Shown here: in pieces, positions 36,201 to 46,319 of the stretch
Layout of the letters: every line of letters begins with the position of its first letter
Numbering within the stretch: position 1 is the stretch's first letter
Assembly: GCF_947172395.1 (NCBI RefSeq)
Contig: NC_069091.1
Location: 558,001 to 622,000 of the forward strand
Length of the DNA stretch: 64,000 bases
Direction of reading: 5' to 3'
Source: Bicyclus anynana
Taxonomy: Eukaryota > Arthropoda > Insecta > Lepidoptera > Nymphalidae
Position numbers and translations under genes: made by a program
The notes under the pieces: model-generated
What the model was told of the DNA's origin: nothing
The model's input: the letters and a program-made list of their open reading frames with translations, nothing else
Databases searched by the model: none

Positions 36201-37205
36201 GCTCAAACAGATTATAAACTAACATATTTTAAAATTTAACAGTACCAATGTACATTTTAGAAAAAGTAAAGTATGAAATGGCACATATCTATTATCTTCA
36301 TTTGTTTTATAAATTGCACTACACAAAACCTCTATGTAACCATGTTGTTTCCATTATTCTTTTGCAGTTTTTAATAAAAAAAGGTACCTTTGGATGCATC
36401 AAAATATTCTGTTCAAAAAGTTTTTATTTCCTATAGTAAATTAAAACTATAAAGTTTAACATGTTTATAAATCTATATATCTCTGCAAGCTTATATATCT
36501 CTGCAAGCTTTTTTGGCTTTGTTGTGATTGATTATTTACATACCTATGATGAGGCCTACTATTAATATATCACTTGACATAAGTGTCAATAAGCACTTAC
36601 ATGTGGACTGATAATAATTAATTGATAACTCCCAAAGATATCTTTCTTTTTCTGCATCATAAACAAAGTAGCATAACCTCAAAACCTCAACTCACCGTCT
36701 CATAGAAGTCTTCCACGGTGAACTGAGGAAAGCCCAGCGCGACCAGGATTTCCTTCGAATTCTTGGCTATTTCATAAAACTTATCGAACTCCTCTTTGTT
36801 AGTGAGGAGATGCTCTAAATACGCGTAAGAAAATGCACGAAAAAAGCAGTTGCCGTCCGGTCGTGTTCTTCTCATAGATTTGTATTTGGCAGTGAGATCT
36901 TTGATTTTGAGCAGATAAACGGGATCTTCGTTATATTCCTTTTCTAGTGACGATAGAGGTTCAAGATCACCGACCAGAGGAATCGATTCCGATATCTAAA
37001 AAGTTAAAAACAAACACAAACATCGCACCATTGTTATCAAATAAACATACTACAACAAATTATATCGAACACAAAACCGCACGAATCTGAGTCTCACCTC
37101 TTTCTCTATTTCGCGCTGCTGTTTCATAATCAACTCATCTTGATTTATTGAATTATCAATTAAATTGCCGGTACAAGCGCTGCTGCTCGATGCATCGTCC
37201 GCCAT
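33296..37205 (-). CDS. OTUB1: Otubain-1-type deubiquitinase (OTU family)
   Basis: Five coding exons on the minus strand: 37098-37205, 36696-36995, 35805-36026, 34506-34616 and 33296-33382, all phase 0 with GT-AG borders, giving 275 residues (human OTUB1 has 271). OTUB1 removes Lys48-linked ubiquitin chains and also inhibits E2 enzymes such as UBC13 without catalysis. The catalytic triad is visible: Asp83 and Cys86 in RPDGNCFFRAF and His269 in RPGHYDILY. Family segments ISESIPLVGDLEPLSSLEKE, EVEPMYKESDHIHIIALSNA and YMDRGEG are all present. The N-terminal tail, which contacts E2 and distal ubiquitin in the mammalian protein, is short and Ser-rich (MADDASSSSACTG). An ATTAAA lies on the minus strand about 17 bases past the stop. 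Introns 3 and 4 carry mobile elements. Confidence 0.95.
33810..33968 (+). mobile_element. LINE 3' fragment in OTUB1 intron 4
   Basis: The plus strand reads the LINE C-terminal tail: GRSKKRWLDCVKEDMC-like residues, then DRWKRLTYFSDPT and a stop, followed by GTGGGATAAGGGTAAGG and a GATGATGATG tail. Its orientation is opposite to the host gene. GGTAAACAGTATA flanks it on both sides (about 33800 and 33971) and looks like a 13-bp target-site duplication. Confidence 0.75.
34110..34312 (+). repeat. Interspersed repeat in OTUB1 intron 4
   Basis: Phrases CCGCGCGGTTTCGCCCGCGT, ATATATAGCCTATAGCTTTT, CGATAAATGGGCCATCTAAC and TTTTTCAAATCGGACTAGTA, ending in CTTTATAATATTAGT, form a recognisable lepidopteran repeat. 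Probably a non-autonomous DNA element; class uncertain. A diverged relative is at 43140-43335. Confidence 0.6.
34985..35140 (+). mobile_element. SINE fragment in OTUB1 intron 3
   Basis: Contains TGAATATCACGTGTCTCAAA, GGAAAAACTTAGTGAGGAAA, a GGGAGGAGGCTCGTGCTCAA block, CAGTGAGCCGAATATG and a TTAATGATGA tail, collinear with the SINE at 32690-32995. The tRNA-like head and the middle of the body are missing. Confidence 0.7.
35223..35523. mobile_element. Terminal-inverted-repeat element in OTUB1 intron 3
   Basis: Ends CTCAGACATATTACCTTTGG and CCTAAGGTAATTTGTCTGAG are diverged inverted repeats. The interior has AAAATTGTCTGTCATTTTTT. The TIRs and interior phrase match the element at 61952-62261, so both belong to one family. 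A fragment with AATTAGTCTGAGG lies at about 38737-38749. Confidence 0.6.
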
Positions 37206-37749
37206 TTTCAAATTTAATAAAAAAATAGAATTGACACTTGACAGGCAATAGTGGATGACAGATGACAATCGACTAGACAGATAAATAATTAACTAACATT
37301 CCCCCCATAGATATTTTCCACCCAGTCATAGAGAATATATTTTATTCTCTATGACTGGGTGAATGAATCATTCTAGATTTATGGAATGAATGGCCTTTAT
37401 GTTTTTAAAATCTAATCATAAATCTATGGTACCTATTTATGAGTAAAATTAATTCAAGGTATTTATTTAGCCGTTTGTGGTTAAATGCCCTCCAATGACT
37501 TTGACCCTGCAATGGCCTTTGACCTTAAAATCTTTCAAAGAGAAAGATTTTTTTTCTTGTTATTAATGATAATATCAGAATAATCAGATTGGTCAGACTC
37601 TTGATCTATTTTGATCTAGATCCACTTTTGCTTTTACTCCAACAATAAAATAATAACAACTTCTTATTTGAAATATATTTATTTATATTCTTATCTTATT
37701 AATTATATTAATTTAATTAGACACTATAATATATAAGTGTCTAATATAA
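37206..37749. other. OTUB1 promoter side / BCAS2 3' flank
   Basis: Between the start of OTUB1 and the end of BCAS2, both on the minus strand. Just upstream of OTUB1, TTGACACTTGACAGG (37231-37245) and GATGACAGATGACA (37255-37268) hold paired TGACA words seven bases apart. A hairpin lies at 37319-37361. A minus-strand AATAAA at about 37678-37683 is the likely BCAS2 poly(A) signal. Confidence 0.5.
37319..37361. repeat. Perfect 19-bp hairpin upstream of OTUB1
   Basis: Arms CACCCAGTCATAGAGAATA and TATTCTCTATGACTGGGTG pair perfectly around a five-base loop. The centre is 135 bases upstream of the OTUB1 start codon. Further partial inverted words (TAGATTTATGG / CATAAATCTA) follow to about 37430, so this may be an AT-rich fold-back element. 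Confidence 0.8.
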
Positions 37750-40700
37750 TTAATCCGCAAACATGTCTTCGATTTTCTTTTGTACTTCCTTCTCTGTTTC
37801 AGAGTTGAGTTTGTCTGGCAGATTCTTGACTGCTTCAATGTCCATGTCGGGTGTTTCGTCGTCTGCAGTAACTTGACCTTTGGCCTGGAAACAATCAATA
37901 TTTTACTTTATTAACTTTTAGACTTTTTTAGACTTTCATTTTATGTTTTCATAATTCAGTTTTATATAATTTTTAACATTATCAGCTTAGTTTACTGGCT
38001 TACTACAGGGCCAGGCTCCTTACTCCTACTCCTTATAATAAATAAATAAAATAAATTATAGGACAGAGAATATGGAGTTTAGACCTACCACGCTGCCCTA
38101 TGCGGGTTGGTGGGCTTAGAATGATAATGTTAACATAGACTCAACCCAACTTTGCACTGAGAATTTTAACTGAAGATTTCTTAGAAGAAAAACTCAGTAG
38201 CTCAGGATTCGAACCCAGGAACCTTCTGCTCCGAAACCACTTAGGCACTGGACCAGTGTAACAGTAAGTTCTGTGGCGGAGTGCCTTTGCCGGTAGGGTG
38301 GTAACTAGCCACGGCTTACGGCTACGAAGCTTCCCACCAGCCGTACTTGGACCAATAATTAAGAAAACCTCAATCGGCCCAGCCGGGGATCGAACCCACG
38401 ACCTCCGTCTTGTAAATCCACTGCGCATACTACTGCGCCACGGGGTCTGTCAAAAGATATATTTAGTCTATATGTGTATTTGTAATATTAGTGTAGATCT
38501 CGGACCAATTACCTTCTGTAGGAGCTGCCTCACCATTGAATGAATAAAAGAAATGTGTTCATAAAAACTGCGTCTATAGTCTGTATAACGATTTAAAATT
38601 TATAGTCGTGTGTAGTATAGGGATACACAGGATATATTTAAATATTTTCGATGTGTGAGTTTACCTCAAAAAAACAACAGATATTTTATTTTATTTTGTT
38701 GGTGACTTCGAGTGTGATACAAGTCCAGTAGAAGGTAATTAGTCTGAGGTGTGGATAGATGGTCTATCTGAAATGTTACCTTTTCTAATTGTATCTCAAG
38801 CTGCATGATAGCTCTCTCGAGCCGGTAGTTGTCGGACACGAGCTGCGCCCAGCGACGCCGCAGCGCCCGCAGCCGAGCGCCGCTGGCCGTCTGAGATCTC
38901 TTGCGCTCCCAATTTACTGCTGCTATTTGTTTCCTGTGTCAAAATTAATTGACTAAAAAGGATTTATCAACATTGCTTATAGACTACAAGTCCTTGAATA
39001 AAAATTACATGTGAAACGAACCAACATGAATGACGCTTAGAAGGCTGTTACTATATCAGAAAATAACTCTGAGCACCATGCCGACATTTCTGAGCGGTAC
39101 AGGTGAGTACGCGAATGAAGAGTAAGGCTTGCGACTCTTATCTTTCGACTCCTGCGCTGGAAATATGTACGGCGTTTACGGGTAAAGTATCCGTATATGT
39201 GTACAAAACGAATTTTAGCACGGCACTAGGATTTTCGACATTTATTTTTAATCATCTTTAACACTATAACACAAAGCCATACAATTATAATAAGTCGTAA
39301 TTCATCATTTGTACCTGAGAAATTCCATTCACTCGCATACTCACCACTGTACCGCTCAGAAATTACGGCATAGTGCTCAGAGTTATTTTCTGATATAATA
39401 ACAGCCTTCTAAGCGCTATTCAGACTGATCCATTTCACAGGTAATTTTTGTTCAATGGGTTGTTAGCCTATTAATACATTATATCATTACAATTTACAAT
39501 ACAAGAGAGCATGGTAATAAATATACCAACCAACCAAACAAGGCAATCAGAGTACCTTCCGTACAATTAATATGTGAGGGATTTATGTGGAGCCAAATCT
39601 CTTGGTTGTTTGGAGTTAATGAAATTATAATGTAGATTGTAGCACATACTTCAATAACTTGAGGGAAGATATTACAGCAAGAACATGGTTAAAATTGAAA
39701 TTACAATTATTTAGCTACAATGACAACTTGTGTGTCAATATCTGTTTCAGCTTAGGAGTGGCTTATCTAATTTTAATCATACATAGCTATAAATCTCTTA
39801 AAGAACTACAATACAGCAGAGATACATTTTTTATGAAAACTATAATCTTGTCTAATGATAAGCAGTAACACAATCTAAGTTAAAGTGTATTTGGATATAA
39901 GAAAGCCTATTCACTCTTGCCTTAAAGTTATTTTAATTGTAGGTGGCTTTTGCATCAGGGAAATACACGAAAGTATGAGTATAGAATGTATCAGCAATAG
40001 AATATATTATCACCTTAATTGTGAGTGTATGTTCTGTGACGAAGTGACCAGAGCTTGTAGAATGTTTAGATAAGACCTCCAAGCTTCAGTACTGAACTGC
40101 AGTTGGAGCTCCAAGTTCAGAACCCGAGTGGCTTGATGTGAGAGCTGAGCATGCGAGTTGTCCACAGCCTCCACCCACGCAGCCGGTTCACTGAGACGAC
40201 CAGCAGATGGCGGCGGCAGCTCATATCTGAAAAAATTGTATCCACTATTAGCATAACCCCTCTCATTTTGAGAGGAGACATGTGCTCAACAGTGACCCAA
40301 ATAAAAATTGTTAATGATGAATGATGATGATCTATTCTTGTGTGTGAAATAATAATATATCTATAAATATTTGGACAAAACATATTACTATTTAACCCCA
40401 AAGTAAGCATAGCCTGTGTACTAAGATAGCTGTGGGTACTAAGTACTAAGTAATATATATATCTGATTTCATTAATTCACTCTGGCAGTGCTGATAATCT
40501 AAACAGAGGGGTCCTGGGGTCAACTTCTAGCACTGGTCATGTTAGGATTTTAAATTTTGAAAATTGGCTCAGGACTGGTCTGATGGTACGCCATACGCCA
40601 TAGTTAGTTACCACCCTACCGGCATAGATGTAGCACCATTTTTTAAAATCAATTTTATAATTTTGTTGAGATTACTGATAATTATTTAGCATTCTGTTCT

Positions 40701-41165
40701 GTTTGTATCTGTTTTTATTGACTCTACTGCTGGTTTAGAAAGCAGATTTTATTGAGAAAAACTGTTTGCTCCTTTAATTATAATTAAATTATTATTTACA
40801 CTAATAATTCTTATATAAGACAAGATCACCTCTTCATAGACAAAGGCTCCATGGGCAGTCTTTGCTGGACTCTCTCCATTTCCCGTTGCAAAGCAGCTGT
40901 TTCAAAGGCAGTGCTTGGTTCCGGTCCTGCATTTTCTAAGTAATTCTTTGTGGGCCGGTACCTTCTGCATTCTTCTTCCACCATAGCCAAAGCCTAACAT
41001 GCAATAATACATTCATACAATAATTTAAATTGATATTAGAATACAGAAAGATGGATTGATATAACAATAAGAAAAATTAAAACTACGTACCGCTTCTCTG
41101 ACTCCTGGATCATCATAACCCTGGTCAATATATGGTAATGCATCCACCACTACCTCTCCAGCCAT
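37750..41165 (-). CDS. BCAS2: Pre-mRNA-splicing factor SPF27 (BCAS2 homolog)
   Basis: Five coding exons on the minus strand: 41091-41165, 40830-40993, 40014-40226, 38780-38933 and 37750-37884. Phases agree at every junction and the total is 246 residues. SPF27 is a core subunit of the PRP19 complex that helps activate the spliceosome. Family landmarks are the start MAGEVVVDALPYIDQGYDDP, VREAALAMVEEE, RRYRPTKNYL, LSMKRYELPPPS, the NSHAQLSHQATRVLNLELQL helix, LRKQIAAVNWERKRSQTASG and LVSDNYRLERAIMQLE. The last exon (residues about 203-246) is acidic, contains EAVKNLPDKLNSETEKEVQK, and differs from the vertebrate end. The exon 3 donor was placed at AAG|GTGATA because it restores the LRKQ junction exactly. 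Introns 2-4 carry SINEs and a fold-back element. Confidence 0.94.
38060..38262 (-). mobile_element. tRNA-derived SINE in BCAS2 intron 4
   Basis: Minus-strand tRNA-like head with box A (TGGTCCAGTGCCTAAGTGG) and box B (GGGTTCGAATCC), then a body with AAATCTTCAGTTAAAATTCT. Same family as the diverged copy at 3250-3480. The 3' part contains CGCTGCCCTATGCGGGTTGG (given in plus-strand sense). Confidence 0.75.
38268..38452 (-). mobile_element. Second SINE family in BCAS2 intron 4
   Basis: On the minus strand a head starts GACCCCGTGGCGCAGTAGTA (box A) with box B GGGTTCGATCCCC, followed by GGCTGGGCCGATTGAGG, TTATTGGTCCAAGTACGGCT and AGTTACCACCCTACCGGCA. This differs from the neighbouring SINE and inserted next to it. 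A short piece of the same family (TTAGTTACCACCCTACCGGC) is at about 40603-40622. Confidence 0.8.
39034..39415. mobile_element. Fold-back element in BCAS2 intron 3
   Basis: Ends of about 80 bp are inverted repeats: CGCTTAGAAGGCTGTTA..AGAAAATAACTCTGAGCA on the left and TGCTCAGAGTTATTTTCT..AACAGCCTTCTAAGCG on the right, and the pairing continues through TTTCTGAGCGGTACAG / CTGTACCGCTCAGAAA. The interior (about 220 bp) has no coding content. Typical MITE layout. Confidence 0.8.
40245..40335 (+). mobile_element. SINE tail fragment in BCAS2 intron 2
   Basis: Contains ATAACCCCTCTCATTTTGAG, AGGAGACATGTGCTCAACAG and a TTAATGATGAATGATGATGA tail; matches the 3' end of the SINE at 32690-32995. Confidence 0.65.
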
Positions 41166-42703
41166 TTTAATTATTTACAAATATATATACGTTTACAAAC
41201 TACAAAAACTATGATTAACTATTTCTTTATTTATTACCCAATTACGGCGAAGTCAAAAGGAAGGGTAATGATTTTTTATTTATTCAATTTACGCGTCGGT
41301 AGAAAATGTTTTGTTTTTGACTTTAGTTTTGTTTGACTTTGGTGAATTTTAGGTTAGTTGGGCTTGGGTTCTGCTTCTGTCAAATGTCATGATTGTGAGT
41401 CAAAAAGACTAGATCTTAGAGCAGAAAACCACTTATTAAAAAAAAATAGTATGGCTAGCTGTAAAAAAATTAAGATTTCCTTGAATTTAGGGATTTGAGA
41501 ATTATGTAATTTGTATTGTATACACATAATGTACATATTTTTTTCGCAACTAACAACGTGGAGTAGTAATTAAGTCCCTACCTTTTTTTTCTCATCTTCA
41601 CACAATTTTACAATTAATTTAACTAAAAAATAAAAGGCTATTTGTTTATTTATAATAGTCCGTGCGCTAGACCGCGGACAGACGGACATGATGTATAAGG
41701 GTTCTTCCTTGCTGACTATGGAACTCCAAAAACGAATGTGCTTTATACGACTGAAGCAAAACTTCTTTAGCTGTTACTCTCAATGTCCGTTTGGCTTGCC
41801 CGATTACAGCATTCGTAACGCATTCTCCAGCTTACTCCCCAAGTGTGCGTTAGTTTTCATAAAACCGGTCATCAAGTGTCGTACCACCCACACTAATTTT
41901 ATTATTTATTCTCTCATTTATTGGAGTTTACTTCTAAGGATCGGATATGGACAGTTAAATTCGAGGAACGAATGACAGCGTTACGTTTTTGTGCGCAACC
42001 TATTCTGCACACCTTTCACGGTGCGCTTCTCGGTTGCGCACCTTTCTCTTTTCAGGCGTAAGTACATAGTGTATGCTTCGGGGCAACATACACCTATTTC
42101 GACAGTCGATCTGTAAGAGTAAACTCCATTCGTGCCTTGAAGCTGACACACACTTTTTTTATCCTATTTTTAATTTTCAATAATGTTATCAACATACAAA
42201 AAACTATTAAAAGCTTATAAAAAAAAATCGTAAATACCAGTTTTTCGTTAAAATAACTTTATGCACCTGTCACAACGATACGAATGCCACTTTATTTATA
42301 ATGGCGATAAATATAATTTATATAATTTAGTTGAAAACACTATGCTTGATGATTGCAAAAACGATAATACGATGAAAAACAATGAAGTGACTGATCATTT
42401 GAGAGCCTGAGAGGTCCACTGAGATAAAGTATCTCGGACTGGACTTTTATATAAAATGTAGGAATTTTTGTCTTGTAGGCAAAACATCTTTTTCATGTTG
42501 ATAACATTAAAAATAATCTATTTCTGTCAGTGTCAATTGTCAAGTGATCAAGTCAAGTTAAATAAACAAAGTCAATTTGTCAAAGACGTTTGTGATTGTA
42601 ATTGTAATAAAACTGGAAATAAATAACACAAAATCAGTTTAATATCACACTACGAAACTAGTTTTGCTATTTATTTATTAAAGAATTATTTATACATTGA
42701 ATA
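41166..42703. other. Divergent BCAS2-WASHC3 intergenic region
   Basis: Holds both promoters. Near BCAS2, CTGTCAAATGTCATG (41377-41391) has two TGTCA words seven bases apart. Near WASHC3, CTGTCAGTGTCAATTGTCAA (42524-42543) carries three. A GTGCGCA-rich inverted-repeat element sits between them (41922-42165). No additional gene is recognised; the open stretch at 41688-41975 lacks support. Confidence 0.45.
41922..42165. mobile_element. GTGCGCA-rich inverted-repeat element
   Basis: Bounded by TGGAGTTTACTTCT and AGAGTAAACTCCA in inverted orientation. It contains TTTTTGTGCGCAACCTATTC and GGTTGCGCACCTTTC, and is followed by TTCGTGC and a CACACTTTTTTTAT tail. The same ordered words occur twice near 55570-56400, so similarity runs beyond the inverted ends. 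Confidence 0.65.
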
Positions 42704-43657
42704 ATGATGCAAGACAATATGAAAAACCGTGAAATTGCTAATATAGACATGACGAAGGTAAATGATTTTGAAACAATTTTGTTTTTGATTCGCTAAATAA
42801 TTAGAAATATTGTTTCGGGGTCTCATTGCTGTATTTTTTTTTGTAATTATTGATTGTGGAATGAAATTTTTCAGATAGCTGCATTACAACAGAAGCGAAC
42901 ATTGGCATTTGTGAATCATTTTGTATTTACTACTGTTCAGTTTTTGAATAACTTTGCAAAGAAATGTGAACAGAAACTAATGCACTTTGAGAGGAAGTTG
43001 GAGAAAATTAATGCAACTATGGTGTTGTTGGAAGCTAGAGTAAGAGGGTTCTTTCATGACAGAGTAAACTTTGAATCTTTGAGAAATTAAACAAGTTTTT
43101 GAAGTGACATGATTTTTTGTTATAGAACTGAAAGTATTTTTTCTTTTCAACTAATACATAGACCCCACACGGTTTCACCCTCATTAGTTTTTTCATTCCT
43201 TAGAATACTTTTTTTATTGCTATAAAGTTCTATAACAACTTAAGCTTAAAGCCTATGTAATATGTAGCTTTTCATTGGTTAAAGAAGTTTTCAAATTGGT
43301 CCACTAGTTTCAGAGCTTATACAATACAAACAAACATCTTTCCTTTTTAAAATTAAAGTTTATATTTTGCAGTTGTCTTCAATACCTGAAGTAAATACTC
43401 CACAAAAGGTTCCTAAGCCAGAAGAGAGTATAAATGAACAAGAAAATAACCAAAAAGTGACTGTTAGTGAACAGAATGATGAGTCTCAAGTAAATGATAA
43501 TCAACTTGAAACAACAACTGAATCTTCTACAGTGAAATCTGAATATGACAGATTTTTGAAAATGGTCCAAGTGGGGGTACCAATAGATGCTGTGAAATTA
43601 AAGATTGCACTAGAGGGACTGGATCCAAATGAATTTGACAATATTATGAGAAAATGA
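42704..43657 (+). CDS. WASHC3: WASH complex subunit 3 (CCDC53)
   Basis: Three coding exons: 42704-42757 (AAG|GTAAAT), 42875-43039 (AGA|GTAAGA) and 43373-43657, all phase 0, giving 167 residues. WASHC3 is a small coiled-coil subunit of the WASH complex, which promotes Arp2/3 actin branching on endosomes. Visible landmarks are IDMTKIAALQQKRTLAFVNH, the FVFTTVQFLNNFAKKCEQKL helix, and LSSIPEV, matching the human segment LSSIPGL exactly up to the fifth residue. The closing segment is FLKMVQVGVPIDAVKLKIAL with EGLDP. The Ser/Glu/Gln-rich linker (residues about 80-130) is variable in the family. The protein ends soon after EGLDPNEF and lacks the acidic tail of the vertebrate protein. Two ATGs are adjacent at the start; the first was taken. 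Confidence 0.93.
43140..43335 (+). repeat. Diverged repeat in WASHC3 intron 2
   Basis: Words ACCCCACACGGTTTCACCC, AAGCCTATGTAATATGTAGC, TCAAATTGGTCCACTAGTTT and CAATACAAACAAACATCTTT follow the same order as the element at 34110-34312, with many differences. It fills most of the intron. Confidence 0.5.
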
Positions 43658-44986
43658 TATGTGTAGCACATTTTTATATACCAAGCTTTGCCTCCCAAAG
43701 TAATATAAATTGTAGAGATGCACCAACTAGTCGGCCATGCAAATAGCAGCTTCGAGGATTTCTAGTTTAGGTATAGCTGATTCAAGCTCAAGTCGCCTGC
43801 GAGTATGTTTTTTTAAATTTTTATTTGCACATATTGGATCCCGAGCAAGCAAAGGATTATAAGATTCAAAAAAAAGAAATAAATAATAACTATCTAGATA
43901 TTATTTATTCTATATATTTTACTGACCAAGTACCAACGTTAACTCATAACTTTCATATTTAGTTACATTTGCTTGCTGATATGGCCAAGCAAAATTAACT
44001 TTCCCGAGCAAGTGAAATGAAAAATATATATTTTTGTACAGAAGTGAAAGAGTTAAACTAAAACTTAATCATGACAAAAAGAAAATCTTTAGTCAAGGAT
44101 GTTTTTTTCACACATATTATTGAGAAATCACTTGTACTGAATTGTAAATCTATGAGAAATACATATAAAATAATAAGTGGACTAGTCACCAAAAATGATA
44201 GTTGCAGTTTAGTAGGCTTTACCGACTAGTCAGTGCATCTCTAATAAATTGTTATTATAATATATTAAATATTATTTATTTATGTGTTTAAAAACATGAT
44301 GGACTAAAGTACAATGCTTAAGCTGTTATATTATAATATAAAATTATTTTTTTAATAAACTACTTGTACGCAACTGACTTTTTATCTACATAACTACATT
44401 TCCCTTTGCCGCCAATATTATTAGGAAAAGGTAACAAATATTTTTTTCCCATTTGTACCATTTCTTTTGTTGTATCCAATGGACATAAATATTGGAGCAA
44501 TGCTTGATCAGCTATATGTTAATTAACTGAAATGAAAAATTAATTGGAATGAAAATTAATTGAAAGCAGCAAACAAGCAACTAAGTTCAAAAATTTGTTC
44601 AAATCAACAGTACATCTTAACCTATTGGCTGCTTTTTCTTTTATGTAGAAGGAATGCTGCCCAAATGTATATTGGCTAGCTTGGGGCAATAGTAATACTG
44701 ATGGCTCAGAGGTCAGGAATGACAACAAGCATCTATCTCTGAGCTAGGAAATGTTTAGTAAAAATTTAAGGAAAAAAAATACTCAATTTACATCACTCAT
44801 CCAAATCTGATTTGGTTAACCACTGGACTAATAGGGCATTTTATTTTTCTCTAGTTTCATTCCCTAGTATTATCATTCATGGTTATGATTTCTTGTATAT
44901 CTTAGCTTTAAACTTGAAGATAATAGTAAACAACTTGAAGTTGCAATAAATAGTCAGGTGTGGTTGTAACTTATTTATTAGGCAGC
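43658..44986. other. WASHC3-RpL36A spacer (tail to tail)
   Basis: 3' sides of WASHC3 (+) and RpL36A (-). AATAAA words occur near 43880 and 44356 on the plus strand and at 44974-44979 (as TTTATT) for the minus-strand gene. The phrases ACCAACTAGTCGGCCATGCA (43726) and CCGACTAGTCAGTGCATC (44222) form a loose inverted pair. No gene recognised. Confidence 0.4.
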
Positions 44987-45829
44987 TTAGAACTGGATCA
45001 TCTGTCCTTTCCTCTTCTTGTCTCCGCCCAGCTCAAAGTGCTTGCAGCGCTTCAGTGCCACCTGGGACCTCACCTTGCAGTCCGCACACTCCAATCGGAG
45101 CACAATTTTCTTTGTGGTTTTTGCCTGTGCAAGAAAATTATTGTGTAACAAACTGTTAATTAAATGTTTTGTCTTAGTTAAGTACTAGAAGTGATATCCA
45201 ATTACCAATAGTAAAGCTTAACTAGAAATATAAAAACCTCCCATGGGCGCAGTTTGTTACAATTACAACAATAGTATACAACAATAGCTAGTAAAGAAAT
45301 GTATTATATTGTTGTTGGGTAACAGTACAAGTTTTCATTTTTTGGTTGACACTTTTAACCATTTCCTAACTTTTCTATCTAAACAAATACTGAGTAGACC
45401 GAATGCCCAATATGAAGTATGTACATTTCTATAATCTAGCAGTACTCAAATAAATATTACAAATTTCCCCATTATCCGGTATTGTAGAGACAGAGGTTAT
45501 GTTATTGACATACCTTTTTCTTGAAGATGGGCTTGGATTGACCGCCATAACCCTGTTGTTTACGATCGTAACGTCTTCTACCTTGAGCAGCGTGCCTTTC
45601 CTTGGACTTTTTGTATTGTGAAACTTTGTGTACTTTGTGGCACTTGCATTTTTTGCAGTACGTCCTGCGCTGTTTTGGTACGTTCACCTGAAATATACAA
45701 CGACTTGAAATAAAATATGCCCGGCACTTCTAAACTATAATCACATACTATACATTTCACTGATAAATTCACTAATATCTTCCATAATATTTGTGATTTT
45801 ATTAGATTACTTAAAAATAAACACACCAT
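44987..45829 (-). CDS. RpL36A: 60S ribosomal protein L36a (eL42)
   Basis: Three coding exons on the minus strand: 45827-45829 (the ATG alone), 45514-45687 and 44987-45124, giving 104 residues. Isolating the start codon in its own exon is common in ribosomal protein genes. eL42 is a zinc-binding protein near the tRNA exit site of the large subunit. The start VNVPKQRRTYCKKC, the core QGRRRYDRKQQGYGGQSKPI and the end RCKHFELGGDKKRKGQ-MIQF match the family. The zinc ligands are the CxxC pairs at about residues 12/15 and 72/75. Pro54 in the SKP motif, the residue linked to cycloheximide sensitivity, is the common form. A minus-strand AATAAA lies eight or more bases past the stop. It shares a short upstream region with the CAF-1 gene. 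Confidence 0.96.
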
Positions 45830-46319
45830 TTTCGATTTGTCTGATTTCCACCAGCCAAACGTCAAATTGAAAGAGAGAAAAACAAAAATCGAAATTTCAA
45901 AATTGTATTTTGACTTTGACAAATGACATTGACAACAAAATGTTTGTCTATGCGTTTACCTTTTAACTTTGGCTTATATCATCCAGCATCCAGTTGATAA
46001 ATTACGTCCATTCCAGACAATATAGAAATTAAATTAAATCAATTACATGAAAATATCAGCTTTTTAACAATAATTATTTCCTTTTAGAGAAAAAAAGTAA
46101 CTCAGAAATACGAAAACCATACATTCCTGGCAATATAAATTCATCTGAGGCCAGTTTGATATCGGCTGTGGCGTGGAAAATTTCGCGGTAAAATTGACAT
46201 TTGACAAGTTGGTTTTTTCGAAAGAGAATTTTGATTTTGATTTCAATTCTTACTCAATTTATTTCTTAGCTTAAAACTTAAATAAAAACATTAGGAAAGC
46301 GTTTCGTATTTAAATCAAA
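45830..46319. promoter_or_regulatory. Bidirectional RpL36A / CAF-1 p60 promoter region
   Basis: About 490 bp separate two divergent starts. Toward RpL36A lies TTTGACAAATGACATTGACA (45916-45935), with three TGACA words; toward CAF-1, ATTGACATTTGACAAG (46193-46208), with two, seven bases apart. TTTCGCGG at 46181-46188 fits an E2F-type site with one mismatch, which would suit an S-phase chromatin-assembly gene. Function is inferred from motif position only. Confidence 0.5.

Noticed and set aside
32690..38452. tRNA genes suggested by box A and box B
   Set aside because: Box spacing is tRNA-like but no cloverleaf can be completed and the bodies recur as interspersed copies, so they are SINE heads.
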